Below are positions 23,708-33,985 of a DNA stretch of 64,000 nucleotides, one piece after another. The stretch lies in contig NC_088915.1 in NCBI RefSeq assembly GCF_963576675.1, positions 83,585,501 to 83,649,500 of the forward strand. Reading direction: 5' to 3'. The position numbers and the translations under genes were made by a program. Every line of letters starts with the position of its first letter. Position 1 is the first letter of the stretch. The notes beneath the pieces are model-generated. The model was not told where the DNA came from, did no database searches, and saw only the letters and a program-made list of their open reading frames with translations. This DNA is from Euphorbia lathyris (taxonomy: Eukaryota > Streptophyta > Magnoliopsida > Malpighiales > Euphorbiaceae).

Positions 23708-24154
23708 GGCTATGCCTATTAATTATAATGAAAAAGCATATACTTGTTAAGTGAAATTTGTAAGAAGTAGATCGCTTATTAATATTTTTTTTCATTTACC
23801 CCGCCAATGTTTTCCTCTCTCAATTTTTCTTCCCCCCAAAAACCCACAACACGTCTTTTTCTCTAGGAAAACCTAAAATTTCAGACGCTGCTGGTAGATC
23901 CCGCCCAGCGTCGTCCTCCTTCCCCAGCCGCCTTCAATACCTAACCAAAAGACTATTGCAGATTTCTTTGCTCTTCTCAAAATCAAACCCTAGCTTTTCA
24001 ACAATCACTGCGATGTTTCAATCACTGCACTGTCATCTTCTCTAGACGTTTAGTGTTTGCTAATGAGAAACTCTGATTCTTTGATACCCAAATAAAGGTA
24101 CGTCCTAATTTATTTTCTTAATTTCAGATTCCGAACTCATTGATTTTTTATTTT

Positions 24155-25130
24155 TTTTGCAGTTACCATGGCCTCGATGCACCAGAGGGTGAAGTCATTG
24201 TCATAGACTACATGGGTAGCATTCAAAAGATGGTGAGATTTTACTCTTTTTCTTTTCTTTCCTTATTACCTCTTTGCCAGTCTAGTAGTGATTGCATTAT
24301 AGATAGAAACTAAAGTTAGTGAGAGCTTGTGCTCTTGTTTGGGAAACTGTTGAGCTCTGTAAATGTTTTGAGGGACTAGGTTTCAGATGTAAATGTGTAT
24401 GGAAAAGTGTCTTAGATTGAAGTGAAATTTTATCCCTAAAATCTTCAAATACTGTGCGAATCTAGATGAAACCCTAAACTTTCACCATAAAATTTATTAA
24501 AAGAATTGACAAATTCTGTTTGAGCATTTCCCCTCAGTTTTCTTGTAGTCGATTGCCAGATTTCTTGGGTGGTTCTTGCGCTTGTTCTCTTGAGGAGGCT
24601 GTCTTAGATCAAATAAGCATCTTCAATCTCTTCGTTTGAAGGATTTGCAAGATGTGGAATCTCATCAAGTGCTTGTAGAAATGTCCAAGAAGTCAAGAAA
24701 ACTAGTCTTATTTTACTCTCTTTTTCGACTAGGGATGGATTTCAACAAAGATGTAGTACAAGAGCTTAACTATTTTTTGTTTTATCAAAATCTAATAGCA
24801 TTATGCAATGGCTGGACTAAGGACGTGCTTAGTAATTCAGACACAAGATCCTTCTGCAGATTATCTTCTCAATTGTAAGATTGGAACAACTCCCATCATC
24901 TGCAATCCAAACCTTTCGGCTGTTAGGTGGGAAACCACTAAAGTATGTCTTCTTTTTGTGCTTCCTTTTTCCTTCTATTATGAAAGCAACTTCAAATGTT
25001 TTCTAGTAAAGACTGTGGACTCTGCAGAATTTGCTCTTAAAACAGTTGCAGATGCTTCGTGAACCTCTTAACCGGCTTAAGCAAGCAGACGCTCGTCTTA
25101 AGATCACCCAAGGTGTTCTTGAAGGGGTAG
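24155..25130 (+). pseudogene. Captured exon-like fragments, including a SEC14-type piece
   Basis: Several short pieces have splice-like edges. Near 24164-24232, between TTTGCAG and GTGAGA, the frame reads GLDAPEGEVIVIDYMGSIQ; not recognised. At 24549-24632, after CTTGTAG, the frame reads RLPDFLGGSCACSLEEAV, close to the LP(D/E)FLGGSC.C motif after the lipid-binding domain of plant SEC14-like phosphatidylinositol transfer proteins, then stops. At about 25054-25128, between TTGCAG and GTAGGT, it reads [20 protein letters not shown]; not recognised. They appear to come from different genes. No complete gene is present. Confidence 0.45.
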
Positions 25131-25244
25131 GTATGTAATTCCTCCCATAATACTCTTGTTCTGTGTTTTGCCTTATGCTGAATTTTAATTTCCAATAAGT
25201 CATCAATTATATATATATATATATATATAATAGATTAGGGCGTG

Positions 25245-25888
25245 GAGATGGAGGGATGGGATTGTTCAATAAGAGTACAGGTGAATTGAGGTATAAATTA
25301 CAGGTCTGCCATGAAAATGAATTGAAGAGCTATAGCGCTGGAGCTTTAAGCACTAGTTCTGATTACAGAATTTTCAGTAGCTGCAAAGGAAGAAGCAATG
25401 AGTATGGAATTGGAGTTTGGGATCAAATTACAGGTAAACAGATTGATTTTTTCTATGAAAGTCCTGGTTGGTCTTTAGGTGATGCTGATAAACTGCAATG
25501 GCTGAATGGAAGAAATTGCTTATTAGTTGCAACTTTGTTCCCTAGAAAGGACAATTGTTACATTAGTTAACTAGATTTTAGAGAGAAGAGAATGGCGTGG
25601 TCTTGGTCTGATATGGGGGCTCCAATAACTGTGGATGAGAAACGGGTTCGAGACGCCATAGCTATGGAAGATTGTAATGCTGGTTGTGTAGTGAATGAGT
25701 ATGAAGATTTGGGGTTTATGGATTTGAGGATAAGTGGAGGGAGTGTAAGATGGAGCTCGAGGAGCAGGTTGATGAAAGGTAAAATGCCTGATGAGCCTTG
25801 TTATCCTAAACTAGCATTACATGAAGGGCAATTGTTTTCCTCAATGGATGACTGCATTTCTGTGTTTTATGGTCCTGATTGGGAATAG
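25245..25888 (+). pseudogene. Captured C-terminal part of a BTB/POZ (KCTD-like) protein
   Basis: One frame starts just before MGLFNKSTGELRYKLQV and runs with a single in-frame TAA (25568-25570) to TAG/stop at 25888. It contains YGIGVWDQITGKQIDFFY, SPGWSLGDADKLQWLNG, ATLFPRKDNCYIS, WSWSDMGAPITVDEKRVRD, EDLGFMDLR and FSSMDDCISVFYGPDWE. This is the C-terminal propeller-like half of plant BTB/POZ proteins of the At2g24240/At3g09030 type (recalled family, not searched). The BTB domain and N-terminal half are missing. Its position inside the CACTA element makes transduplication of host sequence the likely origin. Confidence 0.75.
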
Positions 25889-26049
25889 TTATGTTATTTT
25901 TCACAAATGTCAATGCAAATATTTATTTTCTATGGAATTGCTATCATGTTTTATTATTATTTGATTTGATTCTGTTTTGTCTTCTAATGATTTGAAATGC
26001 CATCAAAGAAGAGGTTGTAGTAACTGACGGCTCCTTTTCTCTCTTTTTA

Positions 26050-26491
26050 TGTTATGTGCCCGCGAATAGGATCTCGTCACAGGTCTGTTCACCGGAAAAT
26101 TCCTTCGAATTCCCTTGTTGCTCCTGTTCTTCGTAGAACCTATTTTGAAAACTCAATAGCGATTTGTAAGAGATCGCTAAAACACCCTGTATTAATTTCT
26201 GATTTAAAATTCTCGATATGTTTATTCGATGAAAATCCCCCTTTTATAGAGGTACAATGATTCCTGATCAATAAGGTATCCTATCCCAACTAGGATTCTA
26301 CCCAAAGTAGGATTCTAACCGATAAATACTAAAGACATTCCTAAATAATAAAACTCCTAAATAACAAAAGACTTTTAAATAATAATAAAAACAAGTAAAT
26401 CTGCCTAATTAATAAAAGACTCCTAAATAATAAAGACTCTTAAGTAATAAAAATCACTAACTAATAGAAAATAAAACCAACGATCACAACA
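26050..26491 (-). repeat. TR-GAG 3' LTR (element sense is minus)
   Basis: 442 bp. Differs from 27582-28023 at one base (CTGTATTAATT here, CTGTATCAATT there). The small ORF 26054-26260, repeated at 27586-27792, is LTR sequence and not a gene. Confidence 0.95.
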
Positions 26492-26553
26492 TTTCTTCCC
26501 TCTTCGAATAGAGCTTGTCCGCAAGCTCGAATTTAGGAAGGAATTCATATTTG

Positions 26554-27558
26554 TCATCCTCCTCCATCCTCTGGTTCGTCCATCAAAAGGCAGAAGAGTT
26601 TCTTACACTTATGTCTTGGTGAGTAAAGTCCATCGCAATTAAAACACAGCCCTCGAGCCCTACGGTCTGCCATTTCAGTTTGGGACAGCCTTTTGATTGG
26701 AGGCAGAGTGTTGTTACTCATGTTTGATGTTGTTGAGGTGTTACTCGCACAAGTCTTTTGATCATTGACGTTGGTTTGAATCGAGGGTGACTTGAGCCCC
26801 TTTGGGACTACCCATGAAGAATTGGCTTGCCCCATGCTTAATCCTTGGCTGATTAACAACTTCCTCTCAAAAGCCCTGGCGAAATTCATGGCAGTAACTA
26901 GATTTGGAGGATTTTGCATCTCCACATCCATCCTTAAGGTTTCAGATAACCCAGCAGTAAAGAAGTCAACTTGTTGTTCAGCCCTCACAGACACAGCCCT
27001 CGCCAGAAGCGTTTGAAATTGTTCCTGGTACTCTTCCACCGTTCCGGTTTGTCGAAGGTTAGTTAATTCACCCAATGGATTACTGCTCAATGGTGGCCCA
27101 AAACGCAGCAAACAATAGGACTTGAACTGGGCCCAAGTGAGTCCGGACTCCTCTTGTTCGAGTCGGTAGTACCATAATTGTGCTTCTCCTGTCATGTGAA
27201 AAGCAGCTAACCCTACCTTCTCTCTTTCGTCTGTATTTTGATTGCTGAAAAATTGCTCACAGCGGTACAACCAGCCTAAAGGATCCTCCTTTCCGTTGTA
27301 AGAGGGAAACTGAAGTCGGGTATATTTTGGAACTGTGTTTGAATTTCGGTGACCTGTTGTCTCTGATTCCTTGCTTCCAGTTGCAGCTCCACCCTCAGGT
27401 TCCTTTCCTTTTCCCAAAAGGTGTAACTCCAGCATACGTTGGATTCCTTTCATGCCTTCTTTTAACTCCCGCAACTCGTGGCTAAATTTTTTATCAGATT
27501 CGGTTAGCCGGCGATCCAGATCCTAAACCTTGGCTGTCCATTGCTCAAAATCACCCAT
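26554..27558 (-). pseudogene. Ty3/gypsy gag with one premature stop
   Basis: ATG at 27558 opens MGDFEQWTAKV, then an in-frame TAG (27525-27523), then continues open to 26554. Domains in order: a charged N-terminal helix region (RRLTESDKKF, MRELKEGMKGIQRMLELHL), the retrotransposon gag core (FPSYNGKEDPLGWLYRCEQF, GEAQLWYYRLEQ, FKSYCLLRFGPP) and a zinc knuckle-like CFNCDGLYSPRHKC, typical of chromovirus-type Gag. The frame ends soon after with an acidic tail, and no pol follows. The stop reads as CAG to TAG in a CHG context. A downstream ATG at 27474 could still give a shortened Gag. Confidence 0.88.
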
Positions 27559-27581
27559 GACGATAGGCTCTGATACCAATT

Positions 27582-28023
27582 TGTTATGTGCCCGCGAATA
27601 GGATCTCGTCACAGGTCTGTTCACCGGAAAATTCCTTCGAATTCCCTTGTTGCTCCTGTTCTTCGTAGAACCTATTTTGAAAACTCAATAGCGATTTGTA
27701 AGAGATCGCTAAAACACCCTGTATCAATTTCTGATTTAAAATTCTCGATATGTTTATTCGATGAAAATCCCCCTTTTATAGAGGTACAATGATTCCTGAT
27801 CAATAAGGTATCCTATCCCAACTAGGATTCTACCCAAAGTAGGATTCTAACCGATAAATACTAAAGACATTCCTAAATAATAAAACTCCTAAATAACAAA
27901 AGACTTTTAAATAATAATAAAAACAAGTAAATCTGCCTAATTAATAAAAGACTCCTAAATAATAAAGACTCTTAAGTAATAAAAATCACTAACTAATAGA
28001 AAATAAAACCAACGATCACAACA
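27582..28023 (-). repeat. TR-GAG 5' LTR (element sense is minus)
   Basis: 442 bp, followed on the minus strand by AAT and the tRNA-iMet-type primer site, which fixes the orientation. Confidence 0.95.
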
Positions 28024-28028
28024 TTTTA

Positions 28029-29281
28029 TCTTCACTAATGGCTTCTTAATTCTTCTGTCCATCAAATAAAAGCTTTTATAATTCTTAGAAATAGTTTTTG
28101 TGAAGGGTCCTCAACAAACGAAATTTCAGTCGTTAACTCACCGTTTTCTTGCAGCATGCACTTACTGAACTGGCCAATTTGATGAGCTTATTAGCACTGA
28201 TATTCATATTATTGGTAGAAAAAGATAACACTCGTTATTTGGTTATTGGAAGTGAATTTGTGATGAGTGGAAGGCAAACGAAGAGAGTTGGCTATAATAT
28301 ACACAAGGTCTGTAGAAAAAGTCCTTATCATGGAGATCCCACAATGGGAAAACAGTCCATGTGAGAAGTGGATTTGAGATCAAATTGGGTAAGTAGGCTT
28401 GTCTTTGCTAGTCATATAATTTTTTTCTTGAATAACTAGTATATTTGTGGCACTACTTGTTGTGGACCACTAATATGTGGATGAATTTATTTGAAACTAA
28501 CATATCTAGCCCATTAGTTGAAGCTTTTGGTATGGTGTAGATTTCAAGATTAATACAATTATTTTTTAACAGTACTCAATGTATACTTCAAGTACAATGT
28601 GACAGTGAGTTGTTAGGTAACTGGTTTCATATATATACTGCATATTGTCGATCCATCTTAGTATCTTACAGTAGGAGAATAAAGATCATAACACCTCTGG
28701 TGCAGGGCTCATGAGAGGACTTATGTGTTTGTCTTATCATATTATCTCAAGTTGAGAAGTGTCTATTTACACCTTTACCTTAATCATATAATTTGTGGCA
28801 TAAGGTGCAATTTGCCCCCAAAGGTCATTTGGGAATATGAGTTGTTCAATGTTTTCCTGAACATTATAAACCCCAATCAATGTGCCTCTTTTATTTTTGC
28901 TTAAAAGTCAACTTTTAAAATAACTTTAAGAATTTGTATCGGCAATTACAATATAATGTAAGCTAAAGGCAGTAGCAGCAAAATGCAGCTGCCTTTTGGA
29001 CAGCAGCCTAAAGCTGCTGACTGGTAGCAGTTGAGCTACTTTCTGGGGCAGGGTTGGGCTATTTTATGGGCAGCTAAAAAGGAAAACGTGTTTCTATAGC
29101 ATGATCCTGTACATCCAGCTTATTTAAGGTTAGATATAGTTATTTACATGTTGTAATGCTTTTAGAATTCATAATAGAACTGTTTGTTGAAGTTTGCCAT
29201 TAATGTTTCATGTGAGTTGATTATTGGTGATTGACTGATTGGGAAGTTCCATATTTTCCCTCCTAATATTTTAGGTTCGGC
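28029..29281. other. CACTA interior, no confident gene
   Basis: After TTCTTGCAG at about 28154 there is an ORF (28149-28364) without a recognised domain; its first part could be a captured exon. The rest is intron-like, T-rich DNA with no coding signal. Confidence 0.35.
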
Positions 29282-29664
29282 AGCTTCTCATTATTATCGG
29301 GACAGCATTGTCGCATCCTAGAAATGTAGGAGCTGCTTCATCTTCAAGTCCTAATGTTAATGGTTCATTTAGCTCACATGCTAATACACAAACCAATATG
29401 CACTCTATCCAGGAGCGATATGATGGTTTCAATGCGGAGAGGGCTCATTTTATAGTGCATCTAGAGTGGACAAATGAACGCCAACAATGGATGGATCAAA
29501 CGTTTCAAAGTTTATATTTGCGTGTTGATGTCGATAAGCTTAACCAACTACGGGGGCGATTGATGGATATTGAGACACAAATTGGTCCATGTGTAAGGAA
29601 AATTCAAACCATTCTCGACCAACCTCATGCTTTGGAGAGGTTAGGTCGTGATTCTAACAATTAG
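29276..29664 (+). CDS. Unassigned ORF near the right end of the CACTA element
   Basis: After an acceptor-like ATTTTAG (29268-29274) the frame stays open for about 125 codons to TAG at 29662-29664. It includes SHPRNVGAASSSSPN, MHSIQERYDGFNAERAHFIV, LRVDVDKLNQLRGRLMDIET and ILDQPHALERLGRDSNN. The first Met is internal (29398-29400). The look is of a Ser-rich linker followed by a helical, possibly coiled-coil region. I do not recognise the family. It may be the last exon of a captured host gene or of a lost element protein. Confidence 0.4.
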
Positions 29665-30633
29665 ATTCTTATGTCTTGGAATATTTATTTTTGGTAGTGT
29701 TTTTTTGAAAGGGGGGTGTATATCGAATCCAAGAACTCTCACCTTAATATTAGAGGTGTACCAAAATGTATAGGCTTATTTTGGCACTTATATTAATATG
29801 TCATTTTGGTACTTGCGTAGTTTAGTTTAAGTGTAACTGTAATTATATTACATATAAATATATATTTTGTTAAATGAATTTATATTATTTGTTTTATGAT
29901 GGAAGTTCTTAATATAATATTTTAGTTTAGTAATAGAAATTACAATTTACAGAAAAAATATCATAGCAGCTGTCTAGAAAAGTTACCGACGGAAATTATT
30001 GTCAGTAAAATGGTGGGTGATGAAGTGAGTTTTCAACTTATAGTCGGAAAAACCGTCGAAAAACCGTCGGTGAATTTTACAACCAGAATTGTTGCAACCA
30101 AAAGCTAGTCTCTAATGACATTCAATACACAACTTTGAAATTGGATTTTGAAACCAAATAGTGGTTGCAAAGAAACGGTTTGTAACTTTGCAACCAACTT
30201 AACAACCAATTTAGTGGTTGCAAATATTGCTACCATAAAGCTTAGATATGGTTTCAAAAATTTAGCAACCTAGCAATTAGCAACCGATTCATTTTGGTTG
30301 CTAAAAACATAAATCTGGTTGCAATCGTGTATTAGAGACCAATTTAGCAACCAACTTTCTGGTTGCTAATTACCGTTTTTCTTGTAGTGTCCCCTAATTA
30401 AAAAAAAATACTTCCTAACCGTATCCCGTACGTATCACGCCGTATCCGTAATCATAGTATGGATATGCCTAGTTAATCTTCTAAAATATCGGTGCTTCAT
30501 AAATTCACTGTTAACATATACTCTAAACTGCTATGCTGGCATTTTTGAAGGTTTACGTGGCATGTTATTTAACATCCTAAACAGTCAACTGAAGTGGACT
30601 GTTAAAAAGGTATAATGGGAGTCATTTAAAAAG

Positions 30634-31117
30634 GGCTTAATACATTTAGTCCCTTAAAATTTTAAAGTATCCTGATAGCGTATCAATTTACATAAAATAT
30701 TCTGTTAGCCCTTCTAAACTTACATAAAATGTAATCAATTAACCATTCGGTTGCAAAAAAAATAAGTTAAATGTGGAAAATGCATTCCATGCATCTTAAA
30801 ATGTCATTACATAATTCAAAAATAGTTAAAAATGAAGTTATTACTTGTTCAATTATAAAACTTATATTCTCTAATATTAGAACCACATATCCCAATCTTT
30901 GTAGTTTTATTTTTTTTAAACGCGTGCAATAAATCTTCCGCATTTATCGCAATTTTTTTTGCAACCGAGTGATCAATTGATTACATTTTCTACAAATTCA
31001 AAGGGCTAACTGAATATTTTATGCAAATTGAGGAGGCTATTAGGGTAATTTGAAAGTTCAGGGAGACAACTAAGTTTATTTTGGGACAAGTTGAGGAGGC
31101 AAATGATATATTAAGCC
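30634..31117. mobile_element. GGCTTAATAC-family MITE, copy 1
   Basis: Starts GGCTTAATACATTTAGTCCC and ends with the inverse TATATTAAGCC. Flanks TTTAAAAAG and TTTGGAAAG form a 9-bp duplication with two mismatches. It shares its internal sequence (TAAAATGTAATCAATTAA, CGGTTGCAAAAAA, GAGTGATCAATTGATTA) with the copies at 43215 and 52464. Confidence 0.85.
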
Positions 31118-31377
31118 TTTGGAAAGTTTGTGGGATTTAGGGGCAAAATTGCTCCTCCAGGAATAGTGTGAGGGCAAAATAGAAAGTTACACCTTTGATA
31201 CAGGTCTCAGATCAGGCGTTGTATATACGGTCGGAGATAGAATAGCGTTATGAGTGTCGCCGTTTTGCTTTTAAAGACGAAATTAGGGACCGAAACCGTA
31301 TGGAGTTATATATTTGTGTTCTGAAATTTGTGGCTTTCAGTTGCGATTGAAAGGTGCAAAGATGAATTGATTCCTCG
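31118..31377 (+). promoter_or_regulatory. Putative promoter and 5' leader of the DUF3615 gene
   Basis: 260 bases between the MITE and the gene start. A TATA-like GTTGTATATACGG lies near 31214-31226, about 150 bases before the ATG. The position is reasonable, but nothing else confirms a promoter. Confidence 0.3.
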
Positions 31378-33814
31378 ATGGCTAAAGGCTCCGAGCGTCA
31401 CCGCGTCAAGGAGAAGCATGTCTCTAGGTAAAGTTTCTTATTTATAATTAATTGCTTCACTGATTGTTAGGTTTTGGATTTTTGGCGAATCAAATTTCAT
31501 GTCTGATGATTAGTTATTGATATTGATTGATGATTCCATTGTGAAATTTTAGTCCAAAAGGTTTCATCAATTCATGTCAGTTGTTGCGAATTTTAGCTAG
31601 GGTTTGATGTTTTCTTGTGATTACATGTTTATCGTGATTTTCATTTGTTTTTTCTCCAATTAAAGGGTGCGAAGAGGTACTGATGACAAGCATAAGAGAG
31701 TCAAGAAGGAGCGTGCCTCTAGGTAAACTTTCTATTTCATAATTAATTGCTTCACCGATTGTTAGGCTTTCAAACGTTTGTGATTGAACCAAGTAGCGAG
31801 TCAAATACCATGGTTTGAGAACAAACCAAATCATGATTAGTTGATAGATTATATTGATTGATGAGTCTATGAAATATTCCTGCAAAAAGTAATGTGATGT
31901 AGACTTTCATATCACATGTTTATTTAGTATGCACTTTTCACTTGGTTTGTTCTGCATATGAAGGGTGAAGAGTGGAGTTGATGCCTCCGACCGAAGCTCA
32001 GAGAGTCACCAAGTCAAGCATAAGAGAGTCAAGAAGAAGCATGTCTCTAGGTAAAGTTTCTAATTTACAATTAATTACTTCACTGATTGTTAGGGTATGG
32101 ATTATGGGTGAATCGAATACCATAGTCTGATAATAGATGAAGTCTTGATCAGTTGATATTATTGATTGATAACCTTGTGAAAGGTTGCTACAAAAGGTTT
32201 CATGAATCATGTCAAGTAGACCTTGTTGTTTTTTGTTAGTTTTAGCACGTATAGGCTGTGGAGTTTGGTGTTCTCTTCTATATTGCTGTGTTCTGAAAAG
32301 CTTCAGCATTATGTTGTGCTTTTCATCTGGTTTGTTCTGCAATTGTAGGGTGCATAGTCGAACTCATGCTTCCCAAAGACAGATAAGCAGACGCTCTCAC
32401 CCACTCCATCCTAAGGGGCCTCGGATGAGTGCTATCCGAACGTAAGGTTCTCTAATTTACAATTATATGCTTCACTGGTTGCTGTGATTTGGATTTTCAG
32501 TCTACCTCATATGTTGAACAAATTACTTGATATGTTATCTTGTGCATTAGCAATATTCATCTGCTTTTGTGCTTTTGCATACACAAGTGGTACAGAAAAG
32601 GAGAACTTGTGACTTGTGTAGTATCAAACAAATCCTAAGTTGCATTTTATATGATAAATATATATTTTTGTTATTACTAGCATCTGTTCAGCTTTTACTA
32701 TGACTATAATACTAATTTTTAATGATTTGGGGAAAACAGGGTGCTCAATATGGACAAGGCTATAAAACTTCAAAATGCAAAAATTGCTCTGGAGTTTTAT
32801 GAGAAGAGCCACCAGGTTTGCATCTTAGATATTGATACCCCATTTGCTCTCTATTATGTTTGCTCTTTAATCTTTAGCTTTGTTGGTTAGGGTGCTGAGT
32901 TTGAACTCGTAGAAGCCTTGTATACAAAACGTTCGAGATTATTTCTCGATGGAGCTAAGAGTAGTGAAGTATGGTGTCATGTTAGCTTCATTGCTAAACC
33001 GAAGAATGTTGGCTGCAATAGTGATGCATCTCCAAAACACTTCTTTGGTGAAATGTTGCAAGATGATAGAACATCGAAATTTAATGCCACTTACTGTTCT
33101 ACATACGAGCCTAGTGATTATCCTGGTAAAGTGCATATATCCTTTGATGCATTTGTTTTGTTTAATATATGAATTCTGCTGGATTGCCATATATAATCTT
33201 TTGCCATTGATACAAATTGGTGTGTTTATATATTTGGTTAAATTCCCTAGTCCGGAGACATTTTCCGTTAGTGCAAATTGGTGTCGTCATACCAATTTTT
33301 GCATTTGTTTATGTATAATTAAAAACAGAATAATTCTAAGCCCTCTGTTTTTGTTGATGTGAACTCCCACCTTCTGATGAAAAGCATTGTTGTTAAAGGC
33401 TCACCTCACGCAAGGCTCAGGGGTCGGCGCCTCTCTGTGTCTGAGGTGGGCGATGTCAGCCAGGCACGCGCCTTGAGTGTGGTGTACCTAGCCCAATTGT
33501 AGAGATGAGCTGCAATTCTAAAGGACTGAAAACCAAAACACTTAGCAGCTATTTTATGTGTTATTTTGTTTTGGTGCATCTTGTGTCGCTTAGGCGCGTC
33601 TGAGCCTTGTGCGCGTAGGCTTTAGAGCCTCATGTGCCTTTGAGAACTATGGATGAAAGGCTTGGAATGTTAAAGTTTTAACACTGTGTATGCAATTACT
33701 GCAGGATTCAACCATGAGTGCATATTTTGCCCGCCTGTTCAGAAATTTCATCCTGCCGTTGGATATCATGCTGGTCGTCTGCCATGGGAGGTAGTGGATG
33801 AATGGGTTTTTTAA
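31378..33814 (+). CDS. DUF3615 domain protein, seven exons, intact
   Basis: Exons by GT-AG signals and open frame: 31378-31427, 31666-31722, 31964-32050, 32349-32441, 32740-32815, 32891-33125, 33705-33814. The joined length is 708 bases, exactly 236 codons, and every junction keeps phase, which strongly supports the model. Exons 1-4 encode a very basic, repetitive N-terminus (KEKHVSR, KHKRVKKERASR, KHKRVKKKHVSR, SRRSHPLHPKGPR) that looks nuclear or nucleic-acid binding. Exons 5-7 carry the DUF3615-like part: KIALEFYEKSHQ, GAEFELVEALYTK, VWCHVSFIAKP, then CIFCPPVQKFHPAVGYHAGR. Function is unknown in this family. Exons 1-3 with their introns are tandem duplicates. It is the only unbroken gene in the window; expression is not shown. 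Confidence 0.8.
33388..33655. mobile_element. GC-rich inverted-repeat insertion in intron 6
   Basis: AAAGGCTCACCTCACGCAAG near 33397 and the inverse-type text at 33600-33648 (CTGAGCCTTGTGCGCGTAGG, GAGCCTCATGTGCCTTTG) form imperfect ends of a GC-rich block in an otherwise AT-rich intron. This resembles common plant MITEs with GGCGCC-rich arms. It enlarges intron 6 to 579 bases without touching its splice sites. Confidence 0.5.
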
Positions 33815-33829
33815 TCAATTGGGCATCCT

Positions 33830-33985
33830 GACTGGTATCTGTAGGCCGGAACAAGATTAGAAGCACCACTCGAAACTGTGTGACTGGTATCTGTGGGCCG
33901 GAACAAGATTAGAAACATCACTTGAAACTGTGTGACTGGTATCTGTAGGCTGGAACAAGATTAGAAACAACACTCGAAACTGTGA
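33830..33985 (+). repeat. Three 52-bp tandem repeats just after the DUF3615 stop codon
   Basis: Copies 33830-33881, 33882-33933 and 33934-33985 read GACTGGTATCTGTAGGCCGG, AACAAGATTAGAA, then a CGAAACTGTG-like end, with few differences. Starting 16 bases after the stop codon, they probably lie in the 3' untranslated region. Confidence 0.9.

Larger units (their letters stand above)
26050..28023 (-). mobile_element. Young gag-only LTR retrotransposon (TR-GAG type)
   Basis: 442-bp LTRs at 26050-26491 and 27582-28023 begin TGTTATGTGCCCGCG and end CACAACA (plus-strand reading). I find one substitution between them. The TSD TTTTA is perfect (26045-26049 and 28024-28028). On the minus strand the primer site TGGTATCAGAGC (27578-27567) follows the 5' LTR, and the tract GAAGAGGGAAGAAA precedes the 3' LTR. 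The only ORF is gag; no protease, RT, RNase H or integrase. It must be mobilised by an autonomous gypsy partner. It lies within the CACTA element, just after the captured BTB fragment. Confidence 0.95.
22588..30389. mobile_element. CACTA (En/Spm) element, non-autonomous, TSD TCC
   Basis: Starts CACTATAAGAAAAACTGTAA and ends with the inverse of CACTACAAGAAAAACGGTAA. The 3-bp TSD TCC is perfect (22585-22587 and 30390-30392). Both subterminal regions (22600-22800 and about 30060-30380) are dense in TTGGTTGCAA/AACCAA motifs in both orientations, as expected for transposase-binding repeats. The interior has no TNP2/TNPD transposase. It holds a foldback MITE with a nested Tourist-like MITE, pieces of host genes (24549-25888), a gag-only LTR element (26050-28023), and an unassigned ORF at the right. 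It would need transposase from elsewhere. Confidence 0.93.
21030..30501. mobile_element. Outer TIR element, host of nested insertions
   Basis: The left end has TATGAAGCACCGATAT (21031-21046), and the right end has its inverse ATATCGGTGCTTCATA (30486-30501). Outside them are GATTCACTA (21021-21029) and AATTCACTG (30502-30510), a 9-bp duplication with two mismatches. Inside both ends are degenerate GGTACG/GGATACG motifs. Removing the CACTA element at 22588-30389 joins the two halves. Superfamily uncertain; a 9-bp TSD would suit Mutator. Confidence 0.6.

Noticed and set aside
26054..27792. Pair of identical 68-codon ORFs as a duplicated gene
   Set aside because: They lie in the two LTRs of the TR-GAG element and are non-coding.
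28149..28364. ORF after a TTGCAG acceptor in the CACTA element
   Set aside because: No recognisable motif; kept only as a possible captured exon in the stretch note.
33830..33985. Three-unit repeat as a CRISPR-like array
   Set aside because: Units are contiguous with no unique spacers, and the setting is a plant nuclear genome.
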